Shown here one piece after another: positions 1 through 7,620 of a DNA stretch of 13,078 nt. The translations under genes and the position numbers were made by a program. Source of the stretch: JANMDR01 sp031376425 (GTDB lineage Bacteria; Pseudomonadota; Gammaproteobacteria; Burkholderiales; Usitatibacteraceae); NCBI GenBank assembly GCA_031376425.1, contig JANMDR010000006.1, forward strand, positions 1-13,078, read 5' to 3'. The notes below the pieces were generated by a model. It saw only the letters and a program-made list of their open reading frames with translations. It ran no database searches and was not told the DNA's origin. Numbering within the stretch: the first letter of the stretch is position 1; every line of letters begins with the position of its first letter.

Positions 1-10
1 GTTTAATAGC

Positions 11-50
11 ACCATCAAAAACGCGGCCTAATGGCCGCGTTTTTGATGGT
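11..50 (+). terminator. Intrinsic terminator of the gene upstream of aroK
   Basis: Two perfect 18-base arms (11-28 and 33-50) flank a TAAT loop. The inner stem is GC-rich (ACGCGGCC/GGCCGCGT) and the arms carry an A5 run before it and a T5 run after it, the classical layout of a Rho-independent terminator that can work in both directions. The upstream gene itself lies outside the window. In-frame ATGs at 31 and 46 lie within this hairpin, which argues against them as aroK starts. Confidence 0.8.
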
Positions 51-66
51 GGACTCACACACGCCT

Positions 67-603
67 ATGCACCCCAATATCTATCTCATCGGCATGCCTG
101 GCGCTGGTAAGACTACCGTCGGAAAATTGCTCGCTAAGCGCATGGGCGCCACATTCATTGATGTTGATCGAGAAATCGTTAACCGTACCGGCGTTACGAT
201 TGCGTCAATATTTGAAATCGAAGGCGAAGCTACATTTCGGGCTCGCGAATCAGCGCTTATAGCGGAATTGGTGACGCGTGAGAATACGGTAATTGCAACC
301 GGTGGTGGTGCAATTTTGGCTGAGGATAATCGTAAGGTTTTGCGTGCAAATGGCCATGTGGTTTACCTAAAAGCACGGCTTGATGAACTTTGGGAGCGCA
401 CTCGTCGGGATACCAATCGTCCATTATTGGCACAAACTAATCCGCAAGCGGTATTGGCAGCGTTATTTGCGGTGCGAGAACCGCTGTACAAGCAAACCGC
501 GCATTTGGCCGTTGAAACTGGCCGTCAAAGTGTTGGGCGACTTGCGGACTACATCATTAGCGAGCTGCAGCCAAAGCTACCTACTCAAGACCCCGAATCT
601 TGA
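67..603 (+). CDS. aroK: Shikimate kinase
   Basis: Shikimate kinase phosphorylates the 3-hydroxyl of shikimate with ATP in the cytoplasm, a late step of the chorismate/aromatic amino acid pathway. With the start at 67 the protein has 178 residues, normal for the family. Visible motifs are the Walker A loop GMPGAGKTT (residues 9-17), the shikimate-binding DVD (32-34), FRARE with R58, the GGG loop (79-81) and the lid arginine in NRPLL (R118). In-frame ATGs at 31 and 46 would add residues encoded by the terminator hairpin, and homologues normally begin just before the NIYLIG strand, so 67 is preferred; its ribosome binding site is weak (GGTGGA, far upstream). aroB follows after 165 bases in the same direction. 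The function is secure; only the start is uncertain. Confidence 0.95.
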   Translation: MHPNIYLIGMPGAGKTTVGKLLAKRMGATFIDVDREIVNRTGVTIASIFEIEGEATFRARESALIAELVTRENTVIATGGGAILAEDNRKVLRANGHVVYLKARLDELWERTRRDTNRPLLAQTNPQAVLAALFAVREPLYKQTAHLAVETGRQSVGRLADYIISELQPKLPTQDPES

Positions 604-768
604 GTATTGCAAAGCGCGCAATAGCGCAGGCGAAACTGCGCAACGTTGCATGGGTTATTATTAGCCCTTATGTTTTAAATCAATATTCGAATTACTAGTC
701 GCTCAGGCTGCCGAGCACGCGCAACCAGAAATGCGCCAATAATTCTTCTCTGTTAAGCGTTTTCTACT

Positions 769-1869
769 ATGCAAACAATCACCGTCAAACTTGAACAACG
801 TAGCTACGATATTGATGTTGGGGTACATCACCTTAGCGCAGCGCAAAAACTCGTCGCCGCCCTACCTACACCGCGTGCCATTATCATTAGCAATACTACC
901 GTCGCCCCGCTGTACGGCCAAGCGCTTGAAGACGCCTTAAATACCGCTGGAGTGATAACAAAAACACTTAACCTTCCTGATGGCGAAGCTTTTAAAACAC
1001 TCGAAACCCTTGATTCAATTTTTGACTTTCTACTCATCAATGCAGTAGATCGTAACACCACGCTAATAGCGCTTGGTGGCGGTGTAATTGGCGATATTGT
1101 CGGATTCGCTGCCGCTACCTACCAGCGCGGCATGCCATTTGTACAAGTACCGACAACCCTGCTCGCTTTGGTCGACTCATCAGTAGGTGGAAAAACAGCA
1201 GTTAATCACCCACGTGGCAAAAATATGATCGGTGCTTTTTACCAGCCAAAGTATGTGCTTGCCGATATTGGCGTTCTCAGTACGTTGCCCTCGCGCGAGT
1301 TTAATGCGGGGCTTGCCGAAGTGATTAAATACGGATTAATTTTGGATGCTCGCTTTTTTGATTGGCTTGAAACCAATATTGATGCGCTGCTTGCACGTGA
1401 TTACGCCGCGCTCGAATATGCAGTCGCACGGTGCTGCGAAATCAAAGCGCAGGTGGTTGCCGCAGATGAGCGCGAAACAGCTAAAGAAGGCGGTCGTGCC
1501 CTATTAAACTTAGGCCATACCTTTGGTCACGCGATCGAAACGGGTTTGGGCTATGGGCAGTGGTTGCATGGTGAAGCGGTAGCTTGTGGCATGCTTTGCG
1601 CCGCAAAATTTTCGCAACAATTTTGCGGATTTGATGCCGCGAGTGTTGCGCGCGTAAAACATATTCTTGAACGCGCCAACTTGCCGATCGCGCTACCATC
1701 AATTGATAAGCTCACCACCCAAGATATGCTTTACCATATGGGTCGCGATAAGAAAAACGAAGCTGCGCAGATTCGTTTAATTTTAATGCGAAAAATAGGT
1801 GAAGCCTTTGTTGATGGTACCCACAGCGCTGATAAAATAAGTGACTTCATCGCCAGTAATCGCAGTTAG
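769..1869 (+). CDS. aroB: 3-Dehydroquinate synthase
   Basis: This enzyme cyclises DAHP to 3-dehydroquinate, the second step of the shikimate pathway, using NAD+ and a divalent metal. The 366-residue length is typical. The NAD-binding GGGVIGD lies at residues 103-109, PTTLLALVDSSVGGKTAVNH at about 128-147, GKNMIGAFYQP at 150-160 and GLAEVIKYG at 181-189. The metal ligands expected from the family are present: E184, H250 in the NLGHTFGHAIE stretch, and H267 in LHGEA. It lies 165 bases downstream of aroK, the usual order in proteobacteria, and probably belongs to the same transcript, although the gap is long enough for its own promoter. No strong Shine-Dalgarno sequence is visible before the ATG. 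Confidence 0.97.
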   Translation: MQTITVKLEQRSYDIDVGVHHLSAAQKLVAALPTPRAIIISNTTVAPLYGQALEDALNTAGVITKTLNLPDGEAFKTLETLDSIFDFLLINAVDRNTTLIALGGGVIGDIVGFAAATYQRGMPFVQVPTTLLALVDSSVGGKTAVNHPRGKNMIGAFYQPKYVLADIGVLSTLPSREFNAGLAEVIKYGLILDARFFDWLETNIDALLARDYAALEYAVARCCEIKAQVVAADERETAKEGGRALLNLGHTFGHAIETGLGYGQWLHGEAVACGMLCAAKFSQQFCGFDAASVARVKHILERANLPIALPSIDKLTTQDMLYHMGRDKKNEAAQIRLILMRKIGEAFVDGTHSADKISDFIASNRS

Positions 1870-1989
1870 TATTTTGGCGGCAACTAACAGAAACCCAATC
1901 AGAACATAAGTCGTATCTACGTGTAGAGAAGCAAAGTAATAGTCGGCTGCGTCTAGCAGTTAAACAAAATTTCTATTAATGAGGCAATC

Positions 1990-3729
1990 ATGTTTTCACA
2001 TAATTTAGAAGTAACTGTGCCTGCAGCGCACGTAGTACATTCACTACCGTCAGCTATGCGCCCGATCAGTAATTGGAAACGTGGCATCGGCACACTGCTT
2101 GCTGCTGCTGCCTTGCAGATTGCTTTGCCATTTACCGAGTTTGGTAGCGGCAACGCCATAGCGCAACCGGCCGCTAAAGCCGCCACCACGCCTGCCGCAG
2201 CACCAGCAGCAACTAAGCCGCGCGATATCTCCATTGGCCTGCAAGCGGCGATTACCTCAATGGACCCGCATTTTCACAATCTCTCGCCCAATAACAGTTT
2301 ACTGCGTCACGTGTTTGAAGCCCTCATTCGTCAAGATGCTGACCAGCGCCTGTCACCTGGTTTAGCGCTGTCTTGGAAGGCGCTTGATGACACCACGTGG
2401 GAATTCAAACTCCGTAAAAACGTGCGCTGGCATGACGGTTCACCCTTCACTGCTGAAGATGTTGCATTTTCGTTCAAGCGTGCGCCCGACGTACCTAATA
2501 GCCCCTCCCCATTTACTCAATTTTTGCGCCCCATTAAAGAAGTTAAAGTGGTGGATGCACATACGCTCCTGCTCAAAACAGAAAGTGCGCATCCTCTGCT
2601 GCCTAATGAAATTAGTGCGCTCCTAATCGTATCTAAAAAAATCGGCGAAGGTGCCACAACCGAAAATTACAATAGCGGCAAAGCAGCTATTGGCACTGGC
2701 CCCTACAAATTTTTGGAATATGTGCCAAATCAAAAGGTAGTGCTCAAAGCCAACTACGGCTATTGGGGCGGGGAAGAGCCGTGGGATAAGGTTACGTTTA
2801 AAATGCTTACTAATCCGGCCGCACGGGTTGCCGCATTGCTTTCGGGTGACGTAGAATTTATTGAAACCGTACCCACAGCTGATATTGAAAGTATGGGCAA
2901 AGATGCTCGCATTGCACTTGCCTCCAAGGTATCGAGTCGCGTTATTTATCTGCACATTGACTCTGGCCGCGAAAAAAATTCGCCCATGGTCACCGATAAG
3001 TCTGGCAAGCCGATGGAAGCAAATCCTTTGCGCGATGTGCGGGTACGCAAAGCTATTTCTAAAGCGATAAATCGTGATGCCATCGTTTCTCGCGTAATGG
3101 AAAATAAAGCAATCGCCGCGAGCCAATTACTAGCGGATGGTTTTTTTGGTACTAGCACTAAGCTTAAAGCAGAAAAGTTTGACCCTGATGGTGCTAAGAA
3201 ACTACTAGCGCAAGCGGGCTATCCTGACGGTTTTGGTTTAACCATTCACGGCCCCAATAATCGCTATATTAATGATGACAAAATCGCCCAAGCCGTTGGG
3301 CAAATGCTCACGCGTGTAGGCATAGATACTAAAGTTGAAACTATGCCCTCTGCCGTTTACTTTCAGCGCGCTACAGACCTCAAGTACAGCCTGATGCTAA
3401 TCGGTTGGGGCTCAGAAACGGGCGAGCAATTGTCTAGCCTAAAGGCATTGTTGGCTACCTACAATAAAGAAAAAGCGCTCGGTTTAACCAATCGGGGTCG
3501 TTATAGCAATAAAGCATTAGATGACGTGCTCGCGGTAGCAGTTAAAACCATTGATGACAAAAAACGTGAAGCGCTAATTCAACAAGCAATCGAAATTGCC
3601 ATGGGCGATCAAGGCCTCATTCCATTGCACTATGAAGTGAGTACATGGGGCATGAAAAAAGGCCTCAAATATATACCCCGCGCTGATCAATACACCTTAG
3701 CGATGGACTTAAAACCTGCGGCAAAATGA
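1990..3729 (+). CDS. ABC transporter periplasmic substrate-binding protein, peptide/nickel family (SBP_bac_5)
   Basis: Periplasmic solute-binding protein of the DppA/OppA/NikA class, which delivers oligopeptides, nickel chelates or similar ligands to an ABC permease. Family features are the PGLALSW-to-TAEDVAFSFKR signature region (roughly residues 124-165), GTGPYKF near 236-242, and a late DPDGAKKLLAQAGYPDGF segment. The 579-residue length is slightly above the usual ~530-540 because of an extended N-terminus: 22 residues precede a conventional signal peptide (charged NWKRG, hydrophobic core, cleavage predicted after AIA at residue 58), followed by an Ala/Pro/Thr/Lys linker to about residue 76. 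The start at 1990 has GAGG six bases upstream. The internal ATG at 2056 would give an ordinary signal peptide but has no visible ribosome site. No permease or ATPase gene is adjacent, so the transport partner must lie elsewhere. The ligand cannot be told from sequence. Confidence 0.92.
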   Translation: MFSHNLEVTVPAAHVVHSLPSAMRPISNWKRGIGTLLAAAALQIALPFTEFGSGNAIAQPAAKAATTPAAAPAATKPRDISIGLQAAITSMDPHFHNLSPNNSLLRHVFEALIRQDADQRLSPGLALSWKALDDTTWEFKLRKNVRWHDGSPFTAEDVAFSFKRAPDVPNSPSPFTQFLRPIKEVKVVDAHTLLLKTESAHPLLPNEISALLIVSKKIGEGATTENYNSGKAAIGTGPYKFLEYVPNQKVVLKANYGYWGGEEPWDKVTFKMLTNPAARVAALLSGDVEFIETVPTADIESMGKDARIALASKVSSRVIYLHIDSGREKNSPMVTDKSGKPMEANPLRDVRVRKAISKAINRDAIVSRVMENKAIAASQLLADGFFGTSTKLKAEKFDPDGAKKLLAQAGYPDGFGLTIHGPNNRYINDDKIAQAVGQMLTRVGIDTKVETMPSAVYFQRATDLKYSLMLIGWGSETGEQLSSLKALLATYNKEKALGLTNRGRYSNKALDDVLAVAVKTIDDKKREALIQQAIEIAMGDQGLIPLHYEVSTWGMKKGLKYIPRADQYTLAMDLKPAAK

Positions 3730-3752
3730 ACCTCATTTAACTTGGATTAAAA

Positions 3753-4394
3753 ATGGAAAAAATCACCCTCAACGTCGATAGTCATTATTCTAGCCCCTAT
3801 GCGTTGAGCGCCTATGTAGCACTACAGGTAAAAAAATTGCCGTTTGATGTTGTTGCAATTGATCTTTACAGCAATCAACATCAAACTGGTGAGTTCGCGC
3901 GGCAGTCGCTCACCGCGCGTGTGCCAGTGCTCAGTGATGGCAATTTTGCGCTATCGGAATCTTCTGCAATTTGTGAATATTTGGATGAGCAATATCCAGC
4001 ACCGCAGTATGCGGCGCTATATCCGCAAAACCTGCAACAGCGCGCCCGCGCGCGGCAAGTGCAGGCGTGGGTACGTAGTGATTTAATGCCCATCCGTACC
4101 GAGCGCTCAACCCATACGGTTTTTTATACGCCAAGCGTCACTCCGCTCTCAGAAGACGCGCAAAAAGCTGCCGCAAAGCTAGTTAGTGTAGCGGAGACGC
4201 TCATCACCGACCCAGACACCGGTCTATTCGGTGCATGGTCTATTGCAGATACTGATCTGGCGATGATGCTAATGCGCTTGGTTAATAGCGGTGATCCGGT
4301 GCCTGAAAAAGTGCTGCGTTATGTTAAGCAGCAATGGCAACATCCAAGCATGCAGCAATGGCTAGCGATGCCAAGACCCGCTGTGGCTGATTAA
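3753..4394 (+). CDS. yfcF: Glutathione S-transferase, YfcF type
   Basis: Soluble glutathione transferase closely resembling E. coli YfcF, whose reported activities are glutathione transferase and peroxidase-type and which has been linked to oxidative stress. The 213-residue length matches (E. coli about 214). The N-terminal thioredoxin-like domain carries SPYALSAYVALQ with a candidate catalytic serine at 13-14, the cis-proline RVPVL (P58) and the glutathione-binding SESSA (68-72). The helical C-terminal domain has QRARARQVQAWVRSDLMPIR (96-115) and the IADTDLAM motif (164-171), both characteristic of the YfcF group. It starts 23 bases after the binding-protein gene and is probably cotranscribed with it. 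The ribosome site is weak. Its physiological substrate is unknown. Confidence 0.93.
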   Translation: MEKITLNVDSHYSSPYALSAYVALQVKKLPFDVVAIDLYSNQHQTGEFARQSLTARVPVLSDGNFALSESSAICEYLDEQYPAPQYAALYPQNLQQRARARQVQAWVRSDLMPIRTERSTHTVFYTPSVTPLSEDAQKAAAKLVSVAETLITDPDTGLFGAWSIADTDLAMMLMRLVNSGDPVPEKVLRYVKQQWQHPSMQQWLAMPRPAVAD

Positions 4395-4451
4395 GTTTTC
4401 ATTTATTTCGCGTACTACGCCCTGCACTTTAATTACATCGAGTCAAGCATT

Positions 4452-5435
4452 ATGTCCGGTCACAACCATAGTCACCATCATCACCATGCTGTCGAAGTAG
4501 CTGCGCCCCAAACGGTAAGCGTCCAGAACTCTACAGTTGATCATGCAAATGATGCCCCTGTCGTATTTGATTCACCCCATAGCGGCACACATTATCCTGA
4601 GGATTTTGTGGTGCAGGTAGCGCATGCGGAACTGCGCCGCGCTGAAGATACCCATGTTGAAAAAATATTTGCGAGCGCACCTAATCATGGTGCGACACTG
4701 ATCGCAGCTAATTTTCCGCGCGCCTACATTGATGCGAATCGGTCGCTTCTCGATATCGACCAAGCCCTGCTTGATGCACCGTGGCCTGGCCCAATTAATG
4801 CATCTAAAAAAACTGAAAAAGGCATTGGCCTCGTATGGCGCAAGCTCGATACAGGGGCTAATTTATACAATGCTTCGCTTAGTGTTGCCGCAGTGCAAGC
4901 ACGCATTACCAATTGTTATGCCCCGTATCATAAGGCTTTGCGCGATGCGCTTAATGTTGCGCATGAACACTACGGTGCGGTTTGGCATATCAATTGCCAT
5001 TCTATGCCAGCTATTTCATCCGGTATTTCTGAAGAAGGTCCGGGGGTTGCCCGCGCTGATTTTGTGCTGGGTGATCGCGATGGCACTACCTGCTCACCAG
5101 CCTTCACTGAACTTGTTGCCACTACTTTGCGCAACATGGGTTATCACGTAAAAATTAATGATCCCTACAAAGGCGTGGAGCTCGTGCGTGCCTATTCAGA
5201 GCCTAGTGAGCAGCGTCATTCCTTGCAGGTGGAAATCAACCGACGTCTGTATATGAACGAAGACACCCGTGAAATGCATGAAGGTTTTACGGCTTTGCAA
5301 AAAAATATTGATCAATTAATTGCCACCGTCTGCGCTTATGCGCGGGCACAATTATCCAAATACGTGCCTGCGCATGTGCACAAGCACGTTGTTCACGTCC
5401 ACGGTCCTAACTGTAATCATGGTCACCATCATTAG
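4452..5435 (+). CDS. N-formylglutamate amidohydrolase family protein with His-rich N- and C-termini
   Basis: Member of the N-formylglutamate deformylase/amidohydrolase family (HutG-like, PF05013), metal-dependent enzymes that hydrolyse N-formyl-L-glutamate to glutamate and formate or act on related amides. Core motifs are FDSPHSG (39-45), RAYIDANR (90-97), NCHSM (181-185), DFVLGDRDG (203-211) and QVEINRRLYM (259-268). No other histidine-utilisation gene is nearby, so a role in histidine breakdown is not supported. Unusually, both ends are histidine-rich: residues 4-12 contain seven histidines, and the last 20 residues contain ten histidines plus one cysteine. Such tails commonly bind Zn, Ni or Cu. 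The stop codon lies 17 bases inside the next gene, which implies translational coupling to the putative metal cassette downstream. The fold assignment is secure; the substrate and metal role are inferred. Confidence 0.9.
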   Translation: MSGHNHSHHHHHAVEVAAPQTVSVQNSTVDHANDAPVVFDSPHSGTHYPEDFVVQVAHAELRRAEDTHVEKIFASAPNHGATLIAANFPRAYIDANRSLLDIDQALLDAPWPGPINASKKTEKGIGLVWRKLDTGANLYNASLSVAAVQARITNCYAPYHKALRDALNVAHEHYGAVWHINCHSMPAISSGISEEGPGVARADFVLGDRDGTTCSPAFTELVATTLRNMGYHVKINDPYKGVELVRAYSEPSEQRHSLQVEINRRLYMNEDTREMHEGFTALQKNIDQLIATVCAYARAQLSKYVPAHVHKHVVHVHGPNCNHGHHH

Positions 5436-6150
5436 AGCCGCCATCGCCGCAATCGGTTTGCTATTTGTTTGCACCGCAGTCGTCGCTAAGCCCGTTAGTT
5501 TTTCCGATTCGTGGATGTTCATGCATGAGCGTGATCGCAATTTAATTGAAACTCAGCTTTTTTACTCCCCCACGCACTGGTTTTCAATTGGCCCTGCCAC
5601 TACCTTGATGAAAAGCGATACCAAGCTATTGCAAATGGAATCCGCTTTTTTGCAAGCAAACTTTCTAGCCAAGCGTTGGAATTTATCTGGCGCACAAGGT
5701 AATGTATTTGCGAGCTACGGCGTGGGCGAAACTAAAATTTCTGAAGCGTATTTAGTGACCCCGAATGGACCGGCTGGCCATGCAGCGCACGGCTTTGGTG
5801 CTCCGGTTGAAGCAAGTCTTGAGAAGCGGCAATACACTGAACGTGCGCAACGTTTAGGTCTTCAAGGCGATTATGAAACCCGCCAAATTTACACTTCTGT
5901 GCGCTTGGATCTAATGCGGACGGAGAACTTTTTAGACCGCATTTACACAGCGCAAGCCGGTTTTTCACCTGCGCCGCATGATTATGATGATATTGCGGTA
6001 TGGTTTATCGGTCAGATTAAGAAATACCAAGGTATGCACGACAAAACTGAATCGGGCGCATTTTTACGTGTTTTTAAGCGTAATATCTGGCTTGAATTTG
6101 GCGTCATGGAACGTAAAAAGTCTCAGATGATGCTGATGCTCACTTATTAA
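5419..6150 (+). CDS. Exported protein, probable outer-membrane β-barrel, linked to metal genes
   Basis: A 243-residue protein of no experimentally known function. The ATG at 5419 gives a clean signal peptide: Arg6, a hydrophobic core through about residue 20, and predicted cleavage after VVA (A23). A longer reading frame from 5320 would only add residues antisense in character to the upstream gene's reading and would spoil the signal. The mature part alternates polar and aromatic/hydrophobic residues in short stretches (QLFYSPTHWFSIG, LQANFLAKRWNL, AVWFIGQIKKY, LRVFKRNIWLEFGV) and ends in ...MLMLTY; a terminal aromatic residue is the usual mark of outer-membrane β-barrels. It overlaps the upstream gene by 17 bases and lies 17 bases before the MerP-like gene, so the three are probably one transcript. 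A role in metal passage across the outer membrane is inferred from context only. Confidence 0.75.
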   Translation: MVTIIRAAIAAIGLLFVCTAVVAKPVSFSDSWMFMHERDRNLIETQLFYSPTHWFSIGPATTLMKSDTKLLQMESAFLQANFLAKRWNLSGAQGNVFASYGVGETKISEAYLVTPNGPAGHAAHGFGAPVEASLEKRQYTERAQRLGLQGDYETRQIYTSVRLDLMRTENFLDRIYTAQAGFSPAPHDYDDIAVWFIGQIKKYQGMHDKTESGAFLRVFKRNIWLEFGVMERKKSQMMLMLTY

Positions 6151-6167
6151 TGTTGAAAGGAATAATC

Positions 6168-6512
6168 ATGAGAAAATCACTTTCCCCGCTTACCGCAGTT
6201 CTTAGCATTGGCCTAGGCTTTGGTCTATCTACCGTTGTGCACGCCAAAACCATTCAAGTCACCGTAGACGGCATGGTTTGCTCGTTCTGCGCCCAAGGTA
6301 TTGAAAAGAAAATGAAGGCGCAAGCAGGCACCGATAAAGTGTTTGTAAGCCTAGAAAAACAAACCACTTTGGTCGCACTTAAAGACGGCAAAGATATAAC
6401 TGACGCCGTAATCAAAGCGGAAATTACTGATGCTGGTTATGTCGTCAAATCTATCACCCGCACTGATGAATCCTTTGATGTGTTACGTGACAAAATCAAA
6501 GCCGCAAAATAG
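6168..6512 (+). CDS. Periplasmic heavy-metal-associated (HMA) protein, MerP-like
   Basis: A 114-residue exported HMA-domain protein. The signal peptide is Arg2-Lys3, a hydrophobic core, and cleavage after VHA (A26). The mature protein begins with the βαββαβ metal-binding domain, whose GMVCSFCAQG loop carries the CxxC ligand pair C38 and C41, as in MerP and CopZ-type chaperones. The domain runs to about residue 95 and is followed by a short charged helix. The start at 6168 is chosen because GAAAGGA lies six bases upstream; the ATG at 6150 overlaps the previous stop and has no ribosome site of its own. It probably hands a soft metal ion (Hg, Cu, Zn or Cd; the metal cannot be told from sequence) to the membrane protein encoded next. 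No merR-type regulator or merA is present in the window. Confidence 0.88.
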   Translation: MRKSLSPLTAVLSIGLGFGLSTVVHAKTIQVTVDGMVCSFCAQGIEKKMKAQAGTDKVFVSLEKQTTLVALKDGKDITDAVIKAEITDAGYVVKSITRTDESFDVLRDKIKAAK

Positions 6513-6532
6513 ACTGAAACATTAAGCGAACT

Positions 6533-6937
6533 ATGACTCAAACCAGTGCTGGTAGCGGATCGAGTGGACTAAAGCAAAACTTAGTTCTAGTCTGTGTATC
6601 TTTGTTTACCAGCAGCGGCACCCTAATCTGCTGCGCCCTGCCCGCTCTTTTTGTATCCATTGGTGCGGGAGCAGCGCTTGCCGGCTTGGTTAGCAATGTG
6701 CCGCAAATAGTGTGGGTGTCGCAACACAAAGAGGTAGTGTTTGGCTTCGCTGGATTCATGCTGGCGCTCGCAGGCATTATGCAGTGGCGTGCCAGATCAT
6801 TGCCCTGTCCTGCTGATCCGCAGCAAGCTAAAGCCTGCATGTTCATGCGCCATATGTCGTTTGCTATCTATCTATTTTCGCTCACCCTGTTTTTAGTTGG
6901 TGTGTTTTTTGCGTTTATGGCCCCGCTGCTTTTCTAA
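6533..6937 (+). CDS. MerT-like inner-membrane metal transporter
   Basis: A 134-residue integral membrane protein with about three transmembrane segments (roughly 16-52, 67-86 and 107-132), the size and layout of MerT. TM1 contains the paired cysteines TLICCALPAL (C33-C34) followed by a glycine-rich VSIGAGAALAG stretch, as in MerT where the vicinal pair receives Hg(II). A second cysteine pair (C92, C102) sits in the loop between TM2 and TM3, again as in MerT. It lies 20 bases after the MerP-like gene and the two should act together: periplasmic chaperone to membrane importer. Absence of merA or any detoxifying enzyme argues against a complete mercury resistance operon, so the natural substrate may be another metal. 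Only a weak purine-rich ribosome site precedes the ATG. Confidence 0.82.
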   Translation: MTQTSAGSGSSGLKQNLVLVCVSLFTSSGTLICCALPALFVSIGAGAALAGLVSNVPQIVWVSQHKEVVFGFAGFMLALAGIMQWRARSLPCPADPQQAKACMFMRHMSFAIYLFSLTLFLVGVFFAFMAPLLF

Positions 6938-6973
6938 TAAATATACGAGAGATGCGCTACATGCCGCAAGGCA

Positions 6974-7450
6974 TTACTTCGGTAAGCCTATCAGCACGAC
7001 TAAAACGATCACAAAACCCAAACATAAATTAATCGTTACCCATTGCCGAATCGCCGCTAAGGCTGCGCCACCAGTAGGCCAATCGCTCGCCGCTACTGCG
7101 ACAGTTAACCGCTTATAAAGCGCGAAGCGAATATGCCCAAAGATAGCAAACATCGCAACACCTAGCACCGCCATCACCAACCATTCAAGCGGAGTATGCC
7201 ACTGCCCACCAGCTTGCACAGTTTGTTTGGCCATGCGCCCCATCATCCAAAAGCCTGAAACTACGGCAGTAAGCGACAGCCATAACACCGCTTTAAAAAA
7301 CCGTCCCAGCACATCATGCATAAATTTTAACCGTGTTGGCACTTCCAGCGTACCAAGCGCTGGCCTAAGAAAAAATGCCACAAACATCATCCCACCCAAC
7401 CAAATGATGATGGACAAAACATGAATTGCTTTTAAAACACCGTATAACAT
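6974..7450 (-). CDS. CopD-like four-helix membrane protein
   Basis: A 158-residue integral membrane protein with four predicted helices (about 5-27, 53-71, 90-112 and 135-155). The first helix has the KAIHVLSIIIWLGGMMF pattern (H10 followed by WLGG) typical of CopD-domain proteins, and further histidines lie at 45, 85 and 106, candidate haem or metal ligands. CopD domains are associated with copper import and with cytochrome-b-like membrane proteins. The start is supported by AAAGGA six bases upstream on the minus strand. It converges with the MerT-like gene, their ends being 36 bases apart; a small hairpin with a GCAA loop (6961-6974) lies at the junction. It is transcribed away from ada. 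Copper handling is a family-level inference. Confidence 0.75.
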   Translation of the reverse strand: MLYGVLKAIHVLSIIIWLGGMMFVAFFLRPALGTLEVPTRLKFMHDVLGRFFKAVLWLSLTAVVSGFWMMGRMAKQTVQAGGQWHTPLEWLVMAVLGVAMFAIFGHIRFALYKRLTVAVAASDWPTGGAALAAIRQWVTINLCLGFVIVLVVLIGLPK

Positions 7451-7620
7451 TGCAAATCCTTTGGTTAAGTTTTTTTCAGTTTAGAGTTTACGCGATGTGG
7501 TTAGGTGAACACTAAATATGCAAAATAAGTACGATCCACGAATACCATGCCAAGTTTCGGAGTGTTCTCAATTTGCGCTTGATGCACAATGGTTTATCAG
7601 CCAATCAGGGAAACATCATC

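Noticed and set aside
582..606. 9-base inverted repeat (TACTCAAGA/TCTTGAGTA) across the aroK stop codon
   Set aside because: The stem is AT-rich and no T-run follows, so it is not a convincing terminator, and aroB follows in the same direction.
5320..5418. N-terminal extension of the β-barrel gene to an ATG at 5320
   Set aside because: The extension lies wholly inside the amidohydrolase-family gene and would hide an otherwise perfect signal peptide that begins at 5419.
7572..7581. Ada-box-like CAAGCGCA on the minus strand upstream of ada
   Set aside because: Seven of eight bases fit AAAGCGCA, but a match this short is expected by chance and no promoter around it could be placed with confidence.
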